Numbered from the stretch's first letter, positions 1-6,794 are shown. The stretch is DNA of 12,564 nt from Gammaproteobacteria bacterium (GCA_003694425.1 RFJX01000010.1:1-12564), one strand, 5' to 3'. Made by a program: numbers and translations. The notes: generated by a model not told the origin, from the sequence alone.

Positions 1-1149
1 CTTCAGCTCCTCGCCTTCGGTGAAGGTATCGCCGATGCGGATGGTGCCATGATTGTGCAGGCCGATCACGTCACCGGGAAAGGCCTCCTCGGTGTGCTCC
101 CGTTCACTGGCCAGGAAGCTCATCGCGGCGGTGGACTGGACCTTCTTGCCGAGACGCACCTGGAAGGGCTTCATCCCCTTCCGGTAGCGCCCCGAGACCA
201 CGCGCAGGAAGGCCATCCGGTCGCGATGGTTGGGGTCCATGTTGGCCTGGATCTTGAACACGAAGCCGGTGAACCGCTCCTCCTGCGGTTCCACGGTCCG
301 GCTGGTCGTGGCCCGGGGCTGCGGCGGCGGGGCCTGCTCCACCAGGCAGTCGAGCAGCTCGCGCACGCCGAAGCTGTTGAGGGCGGAGCCGAAGAAGACC
401 GGGGTGAGGCGACCGGCCAGGAAATCATCCCGGTCGAAGGCGTGACCGGCCCCGGCCACCAGTTCCAGCTCCTCCTCCAGCGCCTCGCGCAGCGGACCCA
501 GCGCCTGCGCGACCTGCGGGTCGTCCAGCCCCTCGTGCAGTTCCCCTTCGCCGCTCTTGGCCGCCTGGCGCGATTCGAACAGCCGCACACGGCCGGTCTC
601 CAGGTGGTAGATCCCGCGGAAGTTGCGCCCCATGCCGATGGGCCAGGTGACCGGCGCGCAGCGGATCCCCAGGACCTGCTCGATCTCGTCCAGCAGCTCG
701 ATCCCCTCCCTGCCTTCGCGGTCCAGCTTGTTGATGAAGGTGAGGATCGGGGTGTCCCGCAGCCGGCAGACCTCCATCAGCTGCCGGGTACGGGACTCCA
801 CCCCCTTGGCCGCATCGATCACCATCAGGGCGGAATCGACCGCGGTGAGGGTGCGATAGGTGTCCTCGGAGAAGTCCTCGTGGCCGGGGGTGTCGAGCAG
901 GTTGACCACATGGTCCCGGTACTCGAACTGCATCACCGAGGAGGTGACCGAGATCCCGCGCTGCTGCTCGATCGCCATCCAGTCCGAGGTGGCGTGGCGG
1001 GCGCTCTTGCGCGCCTTGACCGTGCCGGCGGTCTGGATCGCGCCGCCGAACAGCAGCAGCTTCTCGGTGAGCGTGGTCTTGCCGGCGTCCGGATGGGAGA
1101 TGATGGCGAAGGTCCGCCTTCTTGCAATCTGTCGTTCGAGTTCGTTCAT
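1..1149 (-). CDS. prfC: Peptide chain release factor 3 (RF3), N-terminal part, runs off the left edge
   Basis: RF3 is a cytoplasmic translational GTPase that removes RF1 or RF2 from the ribosome after peptide release. The reverse strand is open for 383 codons from an ATG at 1149 to the window edge, with no stop, so the C-terminal part is missing (the E. coli protein has about 529 residues). The G-domain motifs are plain: P-loop HPDAGKTT at residues 19-26, switch region [10 protein letters not shown] at 62-71, DTPG at 86-89 and NKLD near 140. The last visible residues, [13 protein letters not shown], match the RF3 domain after the GTPase core. The [14 protein letters not shown] combination separates RF3 from EF-G. 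It lies 82 bases downstream of moaE on the same strand. I see no clear promoter of its own, so some read-through from moaDE is possible. Confidence 0.96.
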   Translation of the reverse strand, partial: MNELERQIARRRTFAIISHPDAGKTTLTEKLLLFGGAIQTAGTVKARKSARHATSDWMAIEQQRGISVTSSVMQFEYRDHVVNLLDTPGHEDFSEDTYRTLTAVDSALMVIDAAKGVESRTRQLMEVCRLRDTPILTFINKLDREGREGIELLDEIEQVLGIRCAPVTWPIGMGRNFRGIYHLETGRVRLFESRQAAKSGEGELHEGLDDPQVAQALGPLREALEEELELVAGAGHAFDRDDFLAGRLTPVFFGSALNSFGVRELLDCLVEQAPPPQPRATTSRTVEPQEERFTGFVFKIQANMDPNHRDRMAFLRVVSGRYRKGMKPFQVRLGKKVQSTAAMSFLASEREHTEEAFPGDVIGLHNHGTIRIGDTFTEGEELK

Positions 1150-1212
1150 GGGTAACGGGGCCGGCCGCAGGCACGGGCCCTGTGGCAGTAAAAGGTTCTG
1201 AAGAGACGGGGG

Positions 1213-1235
1213 AAAACTGAAGCGGCCGGTTTCAG
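1213..1235 (-). terminator. Weak intrinsic terminator after moaE
   Basis: On the reverse strand CTGAA and TTCAG form a five-base-pair stem around a GC-rich loop (pairing 1231-1235 with 1217-1221), followed by TTTT at 1216-1213. The stem overlaps the moaE stop codon. The stem is short, so it may act only partially and allow some read-through to prfC. Confidence 0.4.
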
Positions 1236-1666
1236 CCGGGCGTATTGTACTCCACCCAGCGCTCGCCGTCTTCGAGGGTCTCGCGTTTCCAGAAGGGGGT
1301 CTTGTGCTTGAGGTCCTCGAGGAGGAAGCGGCAGGCCTCGAAGGCGGCTGCGCGGTGCGCCGACCAGACCGCGACCAGGACGATGGTCTGCCCCGGCAGC
1401 ACCTCTCCCACCCGGTGCAGCAGCAGCAGGTCGTCCAGCTGCCAGCGCGACATCGCCTCCTGGGCCAGCCCCCGCAGGTGCCGCTCGGTCATCTCCGGAT
1501 AGTGCTCCAGGAACATCCCGGTGACGGTCACGCCCTCGTTCCGGTCGCGCATGGACCCTGTGAAGACGGCGGCGGCGCCGCTGCGGCCGGGGACGGCATG
1601 GGCACGCTCGTGGGCCGAGAGCTCGGCCCACGGGTCGTAGGGTTGCTGTCTCAGTTCGACGCGCAT
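1232..1666 (-). CDS. moaE: Molybdopterin synthase catalytic (large) subunit MoaE
   Basis: MoaE is the large subunit of molybdopterin synthase. It transfers sulfur from the MoaD thiocarboxylate to cyclic pyranopterin monophosphate to make the molybdopterin dithiolene. The 144-residue product is close to the usual family length of about 150. Recognisable MoaE blocks are [46 protein letters not shown] and, near the C-terminus, [11 protein letters not shown], which carries the conserved lysines of the active site. The ATG at 1666 lies six bases after the moaD stop, with GGGTGAGGG just upstream as ribosome binding site. The frame stays open further upstream, but that part overlaps moaD and does not look like MoaE. 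It is co-transcribed with moaD. Confidence 0.95.
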   Translation of the reverse strand: MRVELRQQPYDPWAELSAHERAHAVPGRSGAAAVFTGSMRDRNEGVTVTGMFLEHYPEMTERHLRGLAQEAMSRWQLDDLLLLHRVGEVLPGQTIVLVAVWSAHRAAAFEACRFLLEDLKHKTPFWKRETLEDGERWVEYNTPG

Positions 1667-1671
1667 CGCCC

Positions 1672-1905
1672 TCACCCGCCGGTCACCGGCGGCATGAAGG
1701 CCACCTCGTCGCCCTCGCCCACGGGCGCGTCCAGATCGGCGAATTCCAGGTTGACCGACACCAGCAGTGTCGGAGGCGGTTCCAGCCCGTCCGTGCTGAG
1801 GCGCCAGACATCGCGTGCCACCAGCCCCGGCCGGGCCTCGATTTCGTCTCCGGCGCGACCCGTCAGGTCGCGGATGCTGGCGAAGAATCTGACCTTGATG
1901 CTCAT
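1672..1905 (-). CDS. moaD: Molybdopterin synthase sulfur-carrier subunit MoaD
   Basis: MoaD is the small ubiquitin-like sulfur carrier of molybdopterin synthase. MoeB adenylates its C-terminal glycine, which is then thiocarboxylated before MoaE uses the sulfur. The 77-residue product begins [16 protein letters not shown], the usual first beta strand and helix, and contains VSVNLEF and [13 protein letters not shown]. It ends in the required Gly-Gly. The chosen ATG at 1905 matches the normal MoaD start; a longer open frame continues upstream across moaC in antisense and is not a real extension. moaE follows after five bases. moaC is divergent, 45 bases away. Confidence 0.94.
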   Translation of the reverse strand: MSIKVRFFASIRDLTGRAGDEIEARPGLVARDVWRLSTDGLEPPPTLLVSVNLEFADLDAPVGEGDEVAFMPPVTGG

Positions 1906-1912
1906 GATGCGG

Positions 1913-1939
1913 ATTGTAGCCGATGGGGCGCCTGTGCAA
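1913..1939 (-). promoter_or_regulatory. Possible moaDE promoter inside the moaC-moaD gap
   Basis: Read on the reverse strand, TTGCAC (1939-1934) and TACAAT (1918-1913) are separated by 15 bases, resembling a short-spaced sigma-70 promoter. Transcription would start at about 1906, immediately before the moaD ATG, giving a leaderless or nearly leaderless mRNA. The whole divergent gap is only 45 bases, so any promoter for moaC must overlap moaD or this element. Confidence 0.33.
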
Positions 1940-1950
1940 CGATAGACAGC

Positions 1951-2454
1951 ATGAAGGACGAACTGACTCACTTCAACCAGGAAGGCGATGCGCACATGGT
2001 GGACGTCGCCGGCAAGGCGGTCACCCACCGGGTCGCCGTGGCGGAGGGCCGGATCCTCATGCAGCCCCGCACCCTGCAGCTGATCCGCGAGGGGGGCCAC
2101 AAGAAGGGCGACGTACTGGGCATCGCCCGGATCGCCGGGATCATGGCCGCCAAGAAGACCGCCGACCTGGTGCCCCTGTGCCATCCCCTCTCCCTGACCC
2201 ACGTCGGCATCGAGCTGGAGTGCGAGAGCGAACCTCCGGCGGTGCGCTGCCGGGCCACGGTTGAGACCGACGGCAGGACCGGGGTGGAGATGGAGGCGCT
2301 GACCGCGGTGCAGATCGCCCTGCTCACCGTCTACGACATGTGCAAGGCGGTGGACCGCGGGATGGAGATGGACGGGATCAGGCTGCTGGAGAAGTCCGGA
2401 GGACGCTCGGGTCACTGGCGACGCCCCGGCGGATCCCTGCCCGGGGGCGGATGA
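1951..2454 (+). CDS. moaC: Cyclic pyranopterin monophosphate synthase MoaC
   Basis: MoaC converts the MoaA product 3',8-cyclo-7,8-dihydro-GTP to cyclic pyranopterin monophosphate, the first stable intermediate of molybdenum cofactor synthesis. The 167-residue product has the family signatures: start region [15 protein letters not shown], catalytic block [15 protein letters not shown], then [22 protein letters not shown] and the terminal block [15 protein letters not shown]. The C-terminus carries a short glycine/proline-rich tail that looks dispensable. The ATG at 1951 gives the usual N-terminus. It is divergent from moaDE, so the three genes supply successive steps; moaA, moaB and moeAB are not in the window. 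Molybdenum cofactor would serve enzymes such as formate dehydrogenase, which would fit methylotrophy, but that is inference. Confidence 0.96.
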   Translation: MKDELTHFNQEGDAHMVDVAGKAVTHRVAVAEGRILMQPRTLQLIREGGHKKGDVLGIARIAGIMAAKKTADLVPLCHPLSLTHVGIELECESEPPAVRCRATVETDGRTGVEMEALTAVQIALLTVYDMCKAVDRGMEMDGIRLLEKSGGRSGHWRRPGGSLPGGG

Positions 2455-2474
2455 GAGGCCCCGACACGGCATGC

Positions 2475-2503
2475 TGCAAGGCAACATGGGGTGGCGCTAT
2501 AAT
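2475..2503 (+). promoter_or_regulatory. Sigma-70-type promoter for the DUF3579 gene
   Basis: A perfect TATAAT lies at 2498-2503 in otherwise GC-rich DNA. The -35 region 17 bases upstream (TGCAAG, 2475-2480) is weak. Transcription would start near 2510, leaving a leader of about 28 bases before the ATG at 2538. This indicates the small gene is not simply co-transcribed with moaC. Confidence 0.55.
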
Positions 2504-2537
2504 GCGCCGACCCCCACACCGGTGAACAGCGTCTGGC

Positions 2538-2825
2538 ATGGCAACGAAGGAAATCATCCTGCGGGGCATCACCCGCGACGGCAGGAAGTTCAGGCCCAGC
2601 GACTGGGCGGAGCGCCTCTACTACGCCCTTGCGGAATATGGTCCCAAGCGCCAGGTGCAGTTCAATCCCCTGGTCAAGCTCAAGGTCAGTGACGGCATCA
2701 AGTGCCTGGTGGTAACTGCCGAGCTGGAGGAGCGAGACCCCATGACCTTCGACTTCCTGATGGCGTTCGCGCGGGACAACGAGCTGGAGGTCCTGGATCA
2801 GGACCGCAATCCGCTGGAGCCGTGA
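2538..2825 (+). CDS. DUF3579 family protein
   Basis: A 95-residue soluble protein with no signal peptide or membrane segment. It resembles the proteobacterial DUF3579 family: an N-terminal block IILRGITRDGRKFRPSDWAE, a central LVKLKVSDGIKCLVV strand region, and a C-terminal FDFLMAFARDNELEVLD. No biochemical function is established for the family that I know of. The gene has its own TATAAT promoter 35 bases upstream and stands alone between moaC and a convergent CBS-domain gene. The ribosome binding site is poor. The family call rests on motif recall, and position next to moaC should not be taken as a role in molybdenum cofactor synthesis. Confidence 0.85.
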   Translation: MATKEIILRGITRDGRKFRPSDWAERLYYALAEYGPKRQVQFNPLVKLKVSDGIKCLVVTAELEERDPMTFDFLMAFARDNELEVLDQDRNPLEP

Positions 2826-2826
2826 C

Positions 2827-2850
2827 GGCCGGCGACGGGACCTTCCGGCC
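2827..2850. terminator. Possible hairpin between convergent genes
   Basis: GGCCGG (2827-2832) and CCGGCC (2845-2850) form a six-base-pair GC-only stem with a 12-base loop in the 24-base gap between the DUF3579 gene and the convergent CBS-domain gene. There is no T-tract on either strand, so this is at most a weak or factor-assisted bidirectional terminator. Confidence 0.3.
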
Positions 2851-3293
2851 TACTCCTCCTCCGGCCAGTTCTTGATATAGCGCTTCATCAGCTTGTTCTG
2901 GAAGGTGGTCTCGTCCAGGGCCGCCTTGATGATGTCGCCCATCGACAGCATCCCGACCACCTTGCCGTGCTCCACGACCGGGAGATGGCGGATGCGGTGT
3001 TCGGTCATCCTGTGCATCACTTCGTCGATGGTCTCCTCTGGCGTGCCGGTATAGACCTCGGTGTTCATCACCTCGCCGATGGTCTTCTTCTCCCAGTCGG
3101 CACCGAGCTTCGCCAGGTTCCGTAGCAGGTCACGCTCGGTGACGATGCCGGCGAGATCGCCCTCCTCGTCCATTACCAGGAGGGATCCGATATGGAGGGC
3201 GAGCATCTCCCTGACCATGTCCCTGAGGGTTGCATCCGGGGAGATGGTATAGACCTTGTCGCCCTTCTGCTTGAGGATGGTGCTGACTTTCAT
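2850..3293 (-). CDS. Two-CBS-domain protein
   Basis: A 147-residue protein made almost entirely of two CBS domains, a fold that binds adenine nucleotides and usually senses energy state. The first domain covers about residues 8-60 (TISPDATLRDMV, IGSLLVMDEEGDLAGIVTERDLL). The second covers about 75-130 (VYTGTPEETIDEVMHRM, RIRHLPVVEHGKVVGMLSMGDII). No catalytic or DNA-binding domain is fused, so it is a stand-alone regulatory module with unknown partner. The ATG at 3293, beginning MKVSTIL and preceded by GGGGG, fits the family; the open frame extends 40 codons further upstream but that part is low-complexity and unlike CBS proteins. It lies 136 bases after the pterin dehydratase gene on the same strand and may be separate or read-through. 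Confidence 0.9.
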   Translation of the reverse strand: MKVSTILKQKGDKVYTISPDATLRDMVREMLALHIGSLLVMDEEGDLAGIVTERDLLRNLAKLGADWEKKTIGEVMNTEVYTGTPEETIDEVMHRMTEHRIRHLPVVEHGKVVGMLSMGDIIKAALDETTFQNKLMKRYIKNWPEEE

Positions 3294-3326
3294 CGAGCCC
3301 CCGTCTTCCGGTTGTTCGTGTGCCAC

Positions 3327-3347
3327 GGCGGGCAGCTGTGCCCCGCC
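3327..3347. other. Inverted repeat upstream of the CBS-domain gene
   Basis: GGCGGGCA and TGCCCCGCC flank a four-base AGCT-type centre in the 136-base gap 3294-3429, pairing with one bulged base. It could be a leader hairpin of the CBS gene or a weak terminator for the upstream operon, but no T-tract follows. I see nothing else convincing in this gap. Confidence 0.3.
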
Positions 3348-3429
3348 ACAGGATGTCAGGCTGCCGCCAGGCGCGCCAGCGTCTATGTTACCGTGAAACG
3401 CCCTGCCCCCCAAGGCGCAAGGGAGGGAG

Positions 3430-3816
3430 TCAGTCGTATTTCAGGTACTTGAAGCGGGGGTCATCGGGGGTGCCGGTCAGGGCACTCCCCTCCTCCTTGC
3501 CGGGTTGCCACATGATCACCTCCTCGATCTTCGCCGCCAGCTGAAAGTCCTTGTCCGTGATCCCCTTGGCGGCATGATTCATCAGCTTGACGTCCACGAA
3601 GGCATAGGAGGCCACCAGATCGGGGTGGTGGAAGGCCGCCTCGGCCAGATGACCCACCGCGTTGATCACCATCAGCGTGGCCTTCCAGCCCGAGGTCTTG
3701 TAGCGTCGCCGGATCCAGCCGTCCTTCAGTTCCCATTTCGGCAGCTCCCTGGCCAGCCGCTCCCGCACCTCCTCGTCGCTGTAGACCCGCTCCTGCTCTT
3801 TCTCTCGCCAGCTCAT
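3430..3816 (-). CDS. Pterin-4a-carbinolamine dehydratase (PCD/PhhB-like)
   Basis: PCD enzymes dehydrate 4a-hydroxytetrahydropterins and so recycle the cofactor of pterin-dependent hydroxylases. The 128-residue product fits the PCD active-site pattern completely: E-AAF-HHP, five residues to Y, nine to H, then D after eight more (block from AEAAFHHPDLVASY through MNHAAKGITDKD). The tail ending RFKYLKYD is seen in many proteobacterial PCDs. The ATG at 3816 has GGGAG eight bases upstream, and the gene begins 16 bases after the MfnB-like stop, so it is the last gene of the operon. No aromatic amino acid hydroxylase gene is visible. Placement with H4MPT-type genes suggests a role in methanopterin synthesis or recycling rather than phenylalanine catabolism; that role is inference. 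Confidence 0.92.
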   Translation of the reverse strand: MSWREKEQERVYSDEEVRERLARELPKWELKDGWIRRRYKTSGWKATLMVINAVGHLAEAAFHHPDLVASYAFVDVKLMNHAAKGITDKDFQLAAKIEEVIMWQPGKEEGSALTGTPDDPRFKYLKYD

Positions 3817-3832
3817 CGTTCTGCTCCCGTCG

Positions 3833-4549
3833 TCAACCGTGCGCCGTCACTCCGGCACCCGATGATAGTTTAGCATTTTGCTCAGGTATGAGGCGGCGCG
3901 CCCTGTGCAGCGCATCGCGGGAGAGGCGGGTGATGCGTCCACCCTCGCAGAGGGCACCCCGGAACCCCAGATAGTCCGGGTTCAGGGACAGCAGGTCGCC
4001 GATATCCTCCAGCCGGAGCGATCCCGCCAGCCCGCAGTACAGCCCCAGCCGGTGTGCCGTTCCGGTGAAGCGCCCCAGCTCGCCGATGTTCCGGTGTGCC
4101 AGCAGCGTGCCTGCGGCCTTGTCACAGGTGTCCAGCATCACCCCGTACAGCCCGGCCTCCGCCAGGGCGGGCAGCAACCCGAGGTCGGTCCGATGGTCGG
4201 CGAACAGGACCGCGACCAGGCGATACCCCTCACCGGCGAGGCTGGCCAGGGCCTCGACATAACCGGCTTCCCCCATTCCGGGGAAGAGTCCGATCTTGAC
4301 CAGGTCGACCCCCGTAGCCGCCACCTTCCGTACGGCGTCTGGAATATGGGTGGAATCGGCCAGGTCTCCGATGGTGGCGCTGACCGGCCGTCTTCCGGCC
4401 ACCAGGTCGACGACCCGGCGCATCACCACCGACGGTACCGCGCCCAGGGCCCCGGCCGAGGGTTCCTTCAGATCGATGATGTCGCACCCCTCTTCCAGGG
4501 CGAGCCGTGCCTCTCCCGGATCGCGCACGCTGGCGAGCAGGTCGGTCAT
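3833..4549 (-). CDS. MfnB-like (5-formylfuran-3-yl)methyl phosphate synthase family protein (DUF556)
   Basis: Archaeal MfnB condenses two glyceraldehyde-3-phosphate molecules into the furan precursor of methanofuran. Homologues occur in H4MPT-using methylotrophic bacteria, which use a related C1 carrier. The 238-residue product is almost the same length as the archaeal enzyme (about 235). Family residues are present: Lys28 in DIIDLKEP (Schiff-base lysine), Lys85 in VDLVKIGLF, and Asp140/Lys144 in GVMLDTCDKAAG, which keep the expected D-x3-K spacing. SATIGD and the C-terminal LGFRGALCEGGRI also fit. The ATG at 4549 overlaps the DUF447 stop by four bases (ATGA), showing translational coupling. 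A longer open frame upstream is antisense-like noise over the DUF447 gene. The bacterial substrate is not proven by sequence. Confidence 0.9.
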   Translation of the reverse strand: MTDLLASVRDPGEARLALEEGCDIIDLKEPSAGALGAVPSVVMRRVVDLVAGRRPVSATIGDLADSTHIPDAVRKVAATGVDLVKIGLFPGMGEAGYVEALASLAGEGYRLVAVLFADHRTDLGLLPALAEAGLYGVMLDTCDKAAGTLLAHRNIGELGRFTGTAHRLGLYCGLAGSLRLEDIGDLLSLNPDYLGFRGALCEGGRITRLSRDALHRARRLIPEQNAKLSSGAGVTAHG

Positions 4550-5124
4550 GCGCCGTCCACCTCGGTGGCATCGGTATTGCGGTATTCGCGCAGCCGCTGC
4601 ATGAGCCATTCCCAGGCGACCCGCTCGCGTTCTCCGGCGGTCTTCTCGACGGCGATGGTCAGATACTCGATCTCCCGGTCCACCTTCTCCGGGGGCAGCA
4701 TGGGCAACCGGCTGATCAGGATGGCCGCCTCGATCACCGCCCCCTGGGCACGGTTGAAGCCGGGGAAGGGAAGGAGGTTCTCCCGGTGCATGATCCGGCA
4801 GTGGAAGCGGGGCCGGACCGGGTCCTCCTCGATCCGGACCACCTCCACCTCGAGTGTGGCCAGGGCGGCCTCCAGGCGCCGCGGCCGCACACAGACCGCC
4901 GGCAGCAGCGGCCACTCCCTCCGGCCGGTGAGACAGCCGGAGAAGATGCGCACGTCATCGGTCAGGTTGACCACCGCCTGTCCGCCCTCACGCAGATTGC
5001 GCTCGGTGGTCGAGGGGAGAAACGGGGCCAGCATCAGCCCCTCCTCCCGGGGTGTATAGCCCATGGGGGTGATGTGGGTCTCCCCTTCAGGGCTCTCCGT
5101 GGTGATGATGGCCTCGTAGATCAT
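4546..5124 (-). CDS. DUF447 family protein of the H4MPT gene group
   Basis: A 192-residue soluble protein of the DUF447 family, found in methanogenic archaea and in bacteria with H4MPT-dependent C1 metabolism. It looks like a split-barrel, flavin-reductase-like protein, but no reaction is established to my knowledge. Visible blocks are IYEAIITTESPEGETHITPMGY at the start (family-like ITT...ITPMG), MLAPFLPSTTERNL, QAVVNLTDDVRIFSGCL, and NRAQGAVIEAAILISRL. I prefer the ATG at 5124 because homologues start at M-I-x-E and GGAGG sits just upstream. The alternative ATG at 5139 adds Met-Thr-Gly-Gly-Gly and would overlap the preceding stop by four bases. It overlaps the next gene by four bases, so it is firmly part of the operon. 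Confidence 0.87.
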   Translation of the reverse strand: MIYEAIITTESPEGETHITPMGYTPREEGLMLAPFLPSTTERNLREGGQAVVNLTDDVRIFSGCLTGRREWPLLPAVCVRPRRLEAALATLEVEVVRIEEDPVRPRFHCRIMHRENLLPFPGFNRAQGAVIEAAILISRLPMLPPEKVDREIEYLTIAVEKTAGERERVAWEWLMQRLREYRNTDATEVDGA

Positions 5125-5135
5125 TCCCCCTCCCG

Positions 5136-6557
5136 TCATTCCTCCCCCTTCTTCTTCCTCCGCCGGCCCGCCTTCAGGGTCGATCCGGCCTCCTTGTAGG
5201 CATGCATGTCCACCTCCGAATCGACCGGACGGGCCGCCACTCCCCAGTCCAGTTCCTGGTCCTGCATGTAGCGCCGGCCGAGCTGCCAGGCGACCTGGGC
5301 CCTGGCCAGCTCCACCCCCATGTAGAAGGCATGGGGGGCATCCTCCTGCAGCCGCTCCAGCTGCGGGAAGAGGCGGAATGGGTCCACCGCGGTATGCAGG
5401 CCGTCACGGTTGAACACATGGATCCCCGCCTCGCTCACCACCACCCGATAGCTGGGGTCACGGATCTGGCCGGCCAGCTCCTCCACCTCCTCCGGGGTGT
5501 AGGTCCAGGGACGGCGCAGATGGGTGGTGGTCAGGCCCTCATCATAGCCCTTGGGCAGGGCATTGTCCTCGCGGGCTGCGTACATGATCCTCCTCGCCCG
5601 GTCCGACTCCCGCACCACCGTCCGGCAGTGGGGGCTGACCTCGGTGGTGAGGACCGCGTCGATGGAGAGTTCGGAGATGATGCCGAACAGCAGGGCATTG
5701 ATGCCGGTGGTATCGGCCTCGGTCAGTTCGGTCACGTTGCCGGTGCCCATCATGACGGGAACCTCGGGGTGGTCCTCACGCAACCTGCGGTAGCGGCAGA
5801 TCGATTCGGTGAAGCCGAAGTGGATCGGGTCCAGGATGCTGTCGGCGTAGCACTCCCGACCCCGCCCCTGCATCCCCTCGATGGCCCGGTAGAGCGAGGG
5901 CAGGTCGCCCGGCCGCTCCGGGATCAGGACCGGCACCGATCCCACCTCGTCCGCGATCCAGAGGCTGCTCTCCTTCAGGCTGAGCAGGTAGTCCGCCCCG
6001 GCCCTGCCCCCGCGCAGCAACTCTTGTTCGTCCATCGAATCGACACTGACGGTGTAGCCCGCCTCCTTGAGGGCGGCGACCGTATCCTCGAGATGGGGGA
6101 ACTCCGTGGTCGGCAGACAGCCGATGTCGATTACGTCCGCCCCCTCCCCGACATACCGCTTCGCCCGGGCCAGCACCTCAGCGACCGGGATCCCGGGGGC
6201 ATCGACGATCTCCGCGAAGATCCGGACCCGGTACCGCTCCAGCGAGGTCTGCCTGCGTCCCTGGCCGAAGAAGCCGGGCAGGTCCTTGAGATCGACGGGT
6301 CCCCGTTCGAAGCGGACCCCGAACCGGCGTTCCAGCTCCTCCAGGTCTCCACGGCACAGGCCGGGCAGGATCACGCGGTCGGCCCCATAGAGATCCTTGA
6401 GCCGCCGGCCGATCATCTCGGCAGTCATCAACGCCGCCACGTTGAGCCCGATGTCGTGGATGGTCCAGGTGAAGCCGGGGGCCTCCATCGATTCCAGGAC
6501 CCGTTGCAGACTCTTTCTGGCCAGCCTGCCGGTCAGGAACAGGACGTGTTCGGACAA
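5136..6557 (-). CDS. Dihydropteroate synthase-like protein (DUF6513 plus DHPS-like domain), H4MPT biosynthesis
   Basis: A 473-residue protein of the dihydropteroate synthase-related family found in methanogens and H4MPT-using methylotrophs. It is expected to join a pterin to an aminobenzene-type partner on the way to methanopterin. Residues 1 to about 100 (VLFLTGRLARKSLQRVL, GADRVILPGLCRGDLEEL) form the DUF6513-type N-terminus. From about 105 to 350 is a TIM-barrel DHPS-like region with ADVIDIGCLPTTEFP, YTVSVDSMDEQEL and SILDPIHFGFTESI in place of the classical DHPS motifs. The standard DxGGxSTRPG loop is degenerate, so it is not an ordinary FolP. The C-terminus ends in a basic RRRKKKG stretch. 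The start is a TTG at 6557, with GGGGAG seven bases upstream and family-like residues following directly. It is the first gene of the operon. Confidence 0.9.
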   Translation of the reverse strand: MSEHVLFLTGRLARKSLQRVLESMEAPGFTWTIHDIGLNVAALMTAEMIGRRLKDLYGADRVILPGLCRGDLEELERRFGVRFERGPVDLKDLPGFFGQGRRQTSLERYRVRIFAEIVDAPGIPVAEVLARAKRYVGEGADVIDIGCLPTTEFPHLEDTVAALKEAGYTVSVDSMDEQELLRGGRAGADYLLSLKESSLWIADEVGSVPVLIPERPGDLPSLYRAIEGMQGRGRECYADSILDPIHFGFTESICRYRRLREDHPEVPVMMGTGNVTELTEADTTGINALLFGIISELSIDAVLTTEVSPHCRTVVRESDRARRIMYAAREDNALPKGYDEGLTTTHLRRPWTYTPEEVEELAGQIRDPSYRVVVSEAGIHVFNRDGLHTAVDPFRLFPQLERLQEDAPHAFYMGVELARAQVAWQLGRRYMQDQELDWGVAARPVDSEVDMHAYKEAGSTLKAGRRRKKKGEE

Positions 6558-6598
6558 CAGAGGGCTCCCCGCATGAAGACGATGGACGGCGGTGGGGA

Positions 6599-6604
6599 AT
6601 TATA
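6599..6604 (-). promoter_or_regulatory. -10 box of the H4MPT-type operon
   Basis: The reverse strand reads TATAAT here, a perfect -10 hexamer about 42 bases upstream of the TTG start. Transcription would begin near 6592, giving a leader of about 35 bases. No good -35 hexamer is present at 16-18 bases spacing (about 6620-6628), which suggests a need for an activator. The half-site AACCACC at 6612-6618 lies inside the spacer. Confidence 0.5.
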
Positions 6605-6611
6605 CCTTGCG

Positions 6612-6686
6612 AACCACCCGGGACAGATGCGACATGGGGAGCCGTGGTGCGAGGCCCTCCCGGGAGGTGGTTGCGCAACAACCACC
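6612..6686. repeat. Palindrome cluster with repeated AACCACC half-sites, candidate regulator-binding region
   Basis: Three copies of the heptamer AACCACC/GGTGGTT occur within 75 bases: 6612-6618, 6666-6672 (inverted) and 6680-6686. The last two form a perfect eight-base inverted repeat (GGTGGTTG, CGCAA, CAACCACC; 6666-6686). Immediately before it, overlapping by two bases, is a 12-base perfect palindrome CCTCCCGGGAGG (6656-6667). A related GTGGTGCG lies at 6644-6651. TTGCG precedes the AACCACC motif at both 6608-6611 (partly) and 6671-6675. The inverted repeat is centred about 145 bases before the inferred pqqA start and about 80 before the divergent operon start. This fits an upstream activator site for a sigma-54 enhancer-binding protein, or a shared operator. 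Confidence 0.5.
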
Positions 6687-6794
6687 CCTGTTTCCTTCCA
6701 ACCGTCGATCCTGCGTCAGGAAAGGGTGATGAAGAGCAAGCGCACGATGTTATCTTTTTGTATTCACTATGATTATTCCGCCTGCGCGCTTGCC

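Noticed and set aside
49..1155. 368-codon forward open frame over prfC
   Set aside because: The reverse strand encodes RF3 with all GTPase motifs; the forward product has His/Gly/Arg-rich antisense composition.
3294..3413. 40-codon N-terminal extension of the CBS-domain protein
   Set aside because: The extension is unlike CBS proteins, whereas the ATG at 3293 has a GGGGG ribosome binding site and a normal family start.
3878..5059. 393-codon forward open frame opposite the MfnB-like and DUF447 genes
   Set aside because: It spans two real overlapping genes on the other strand and has no recognisable motif.
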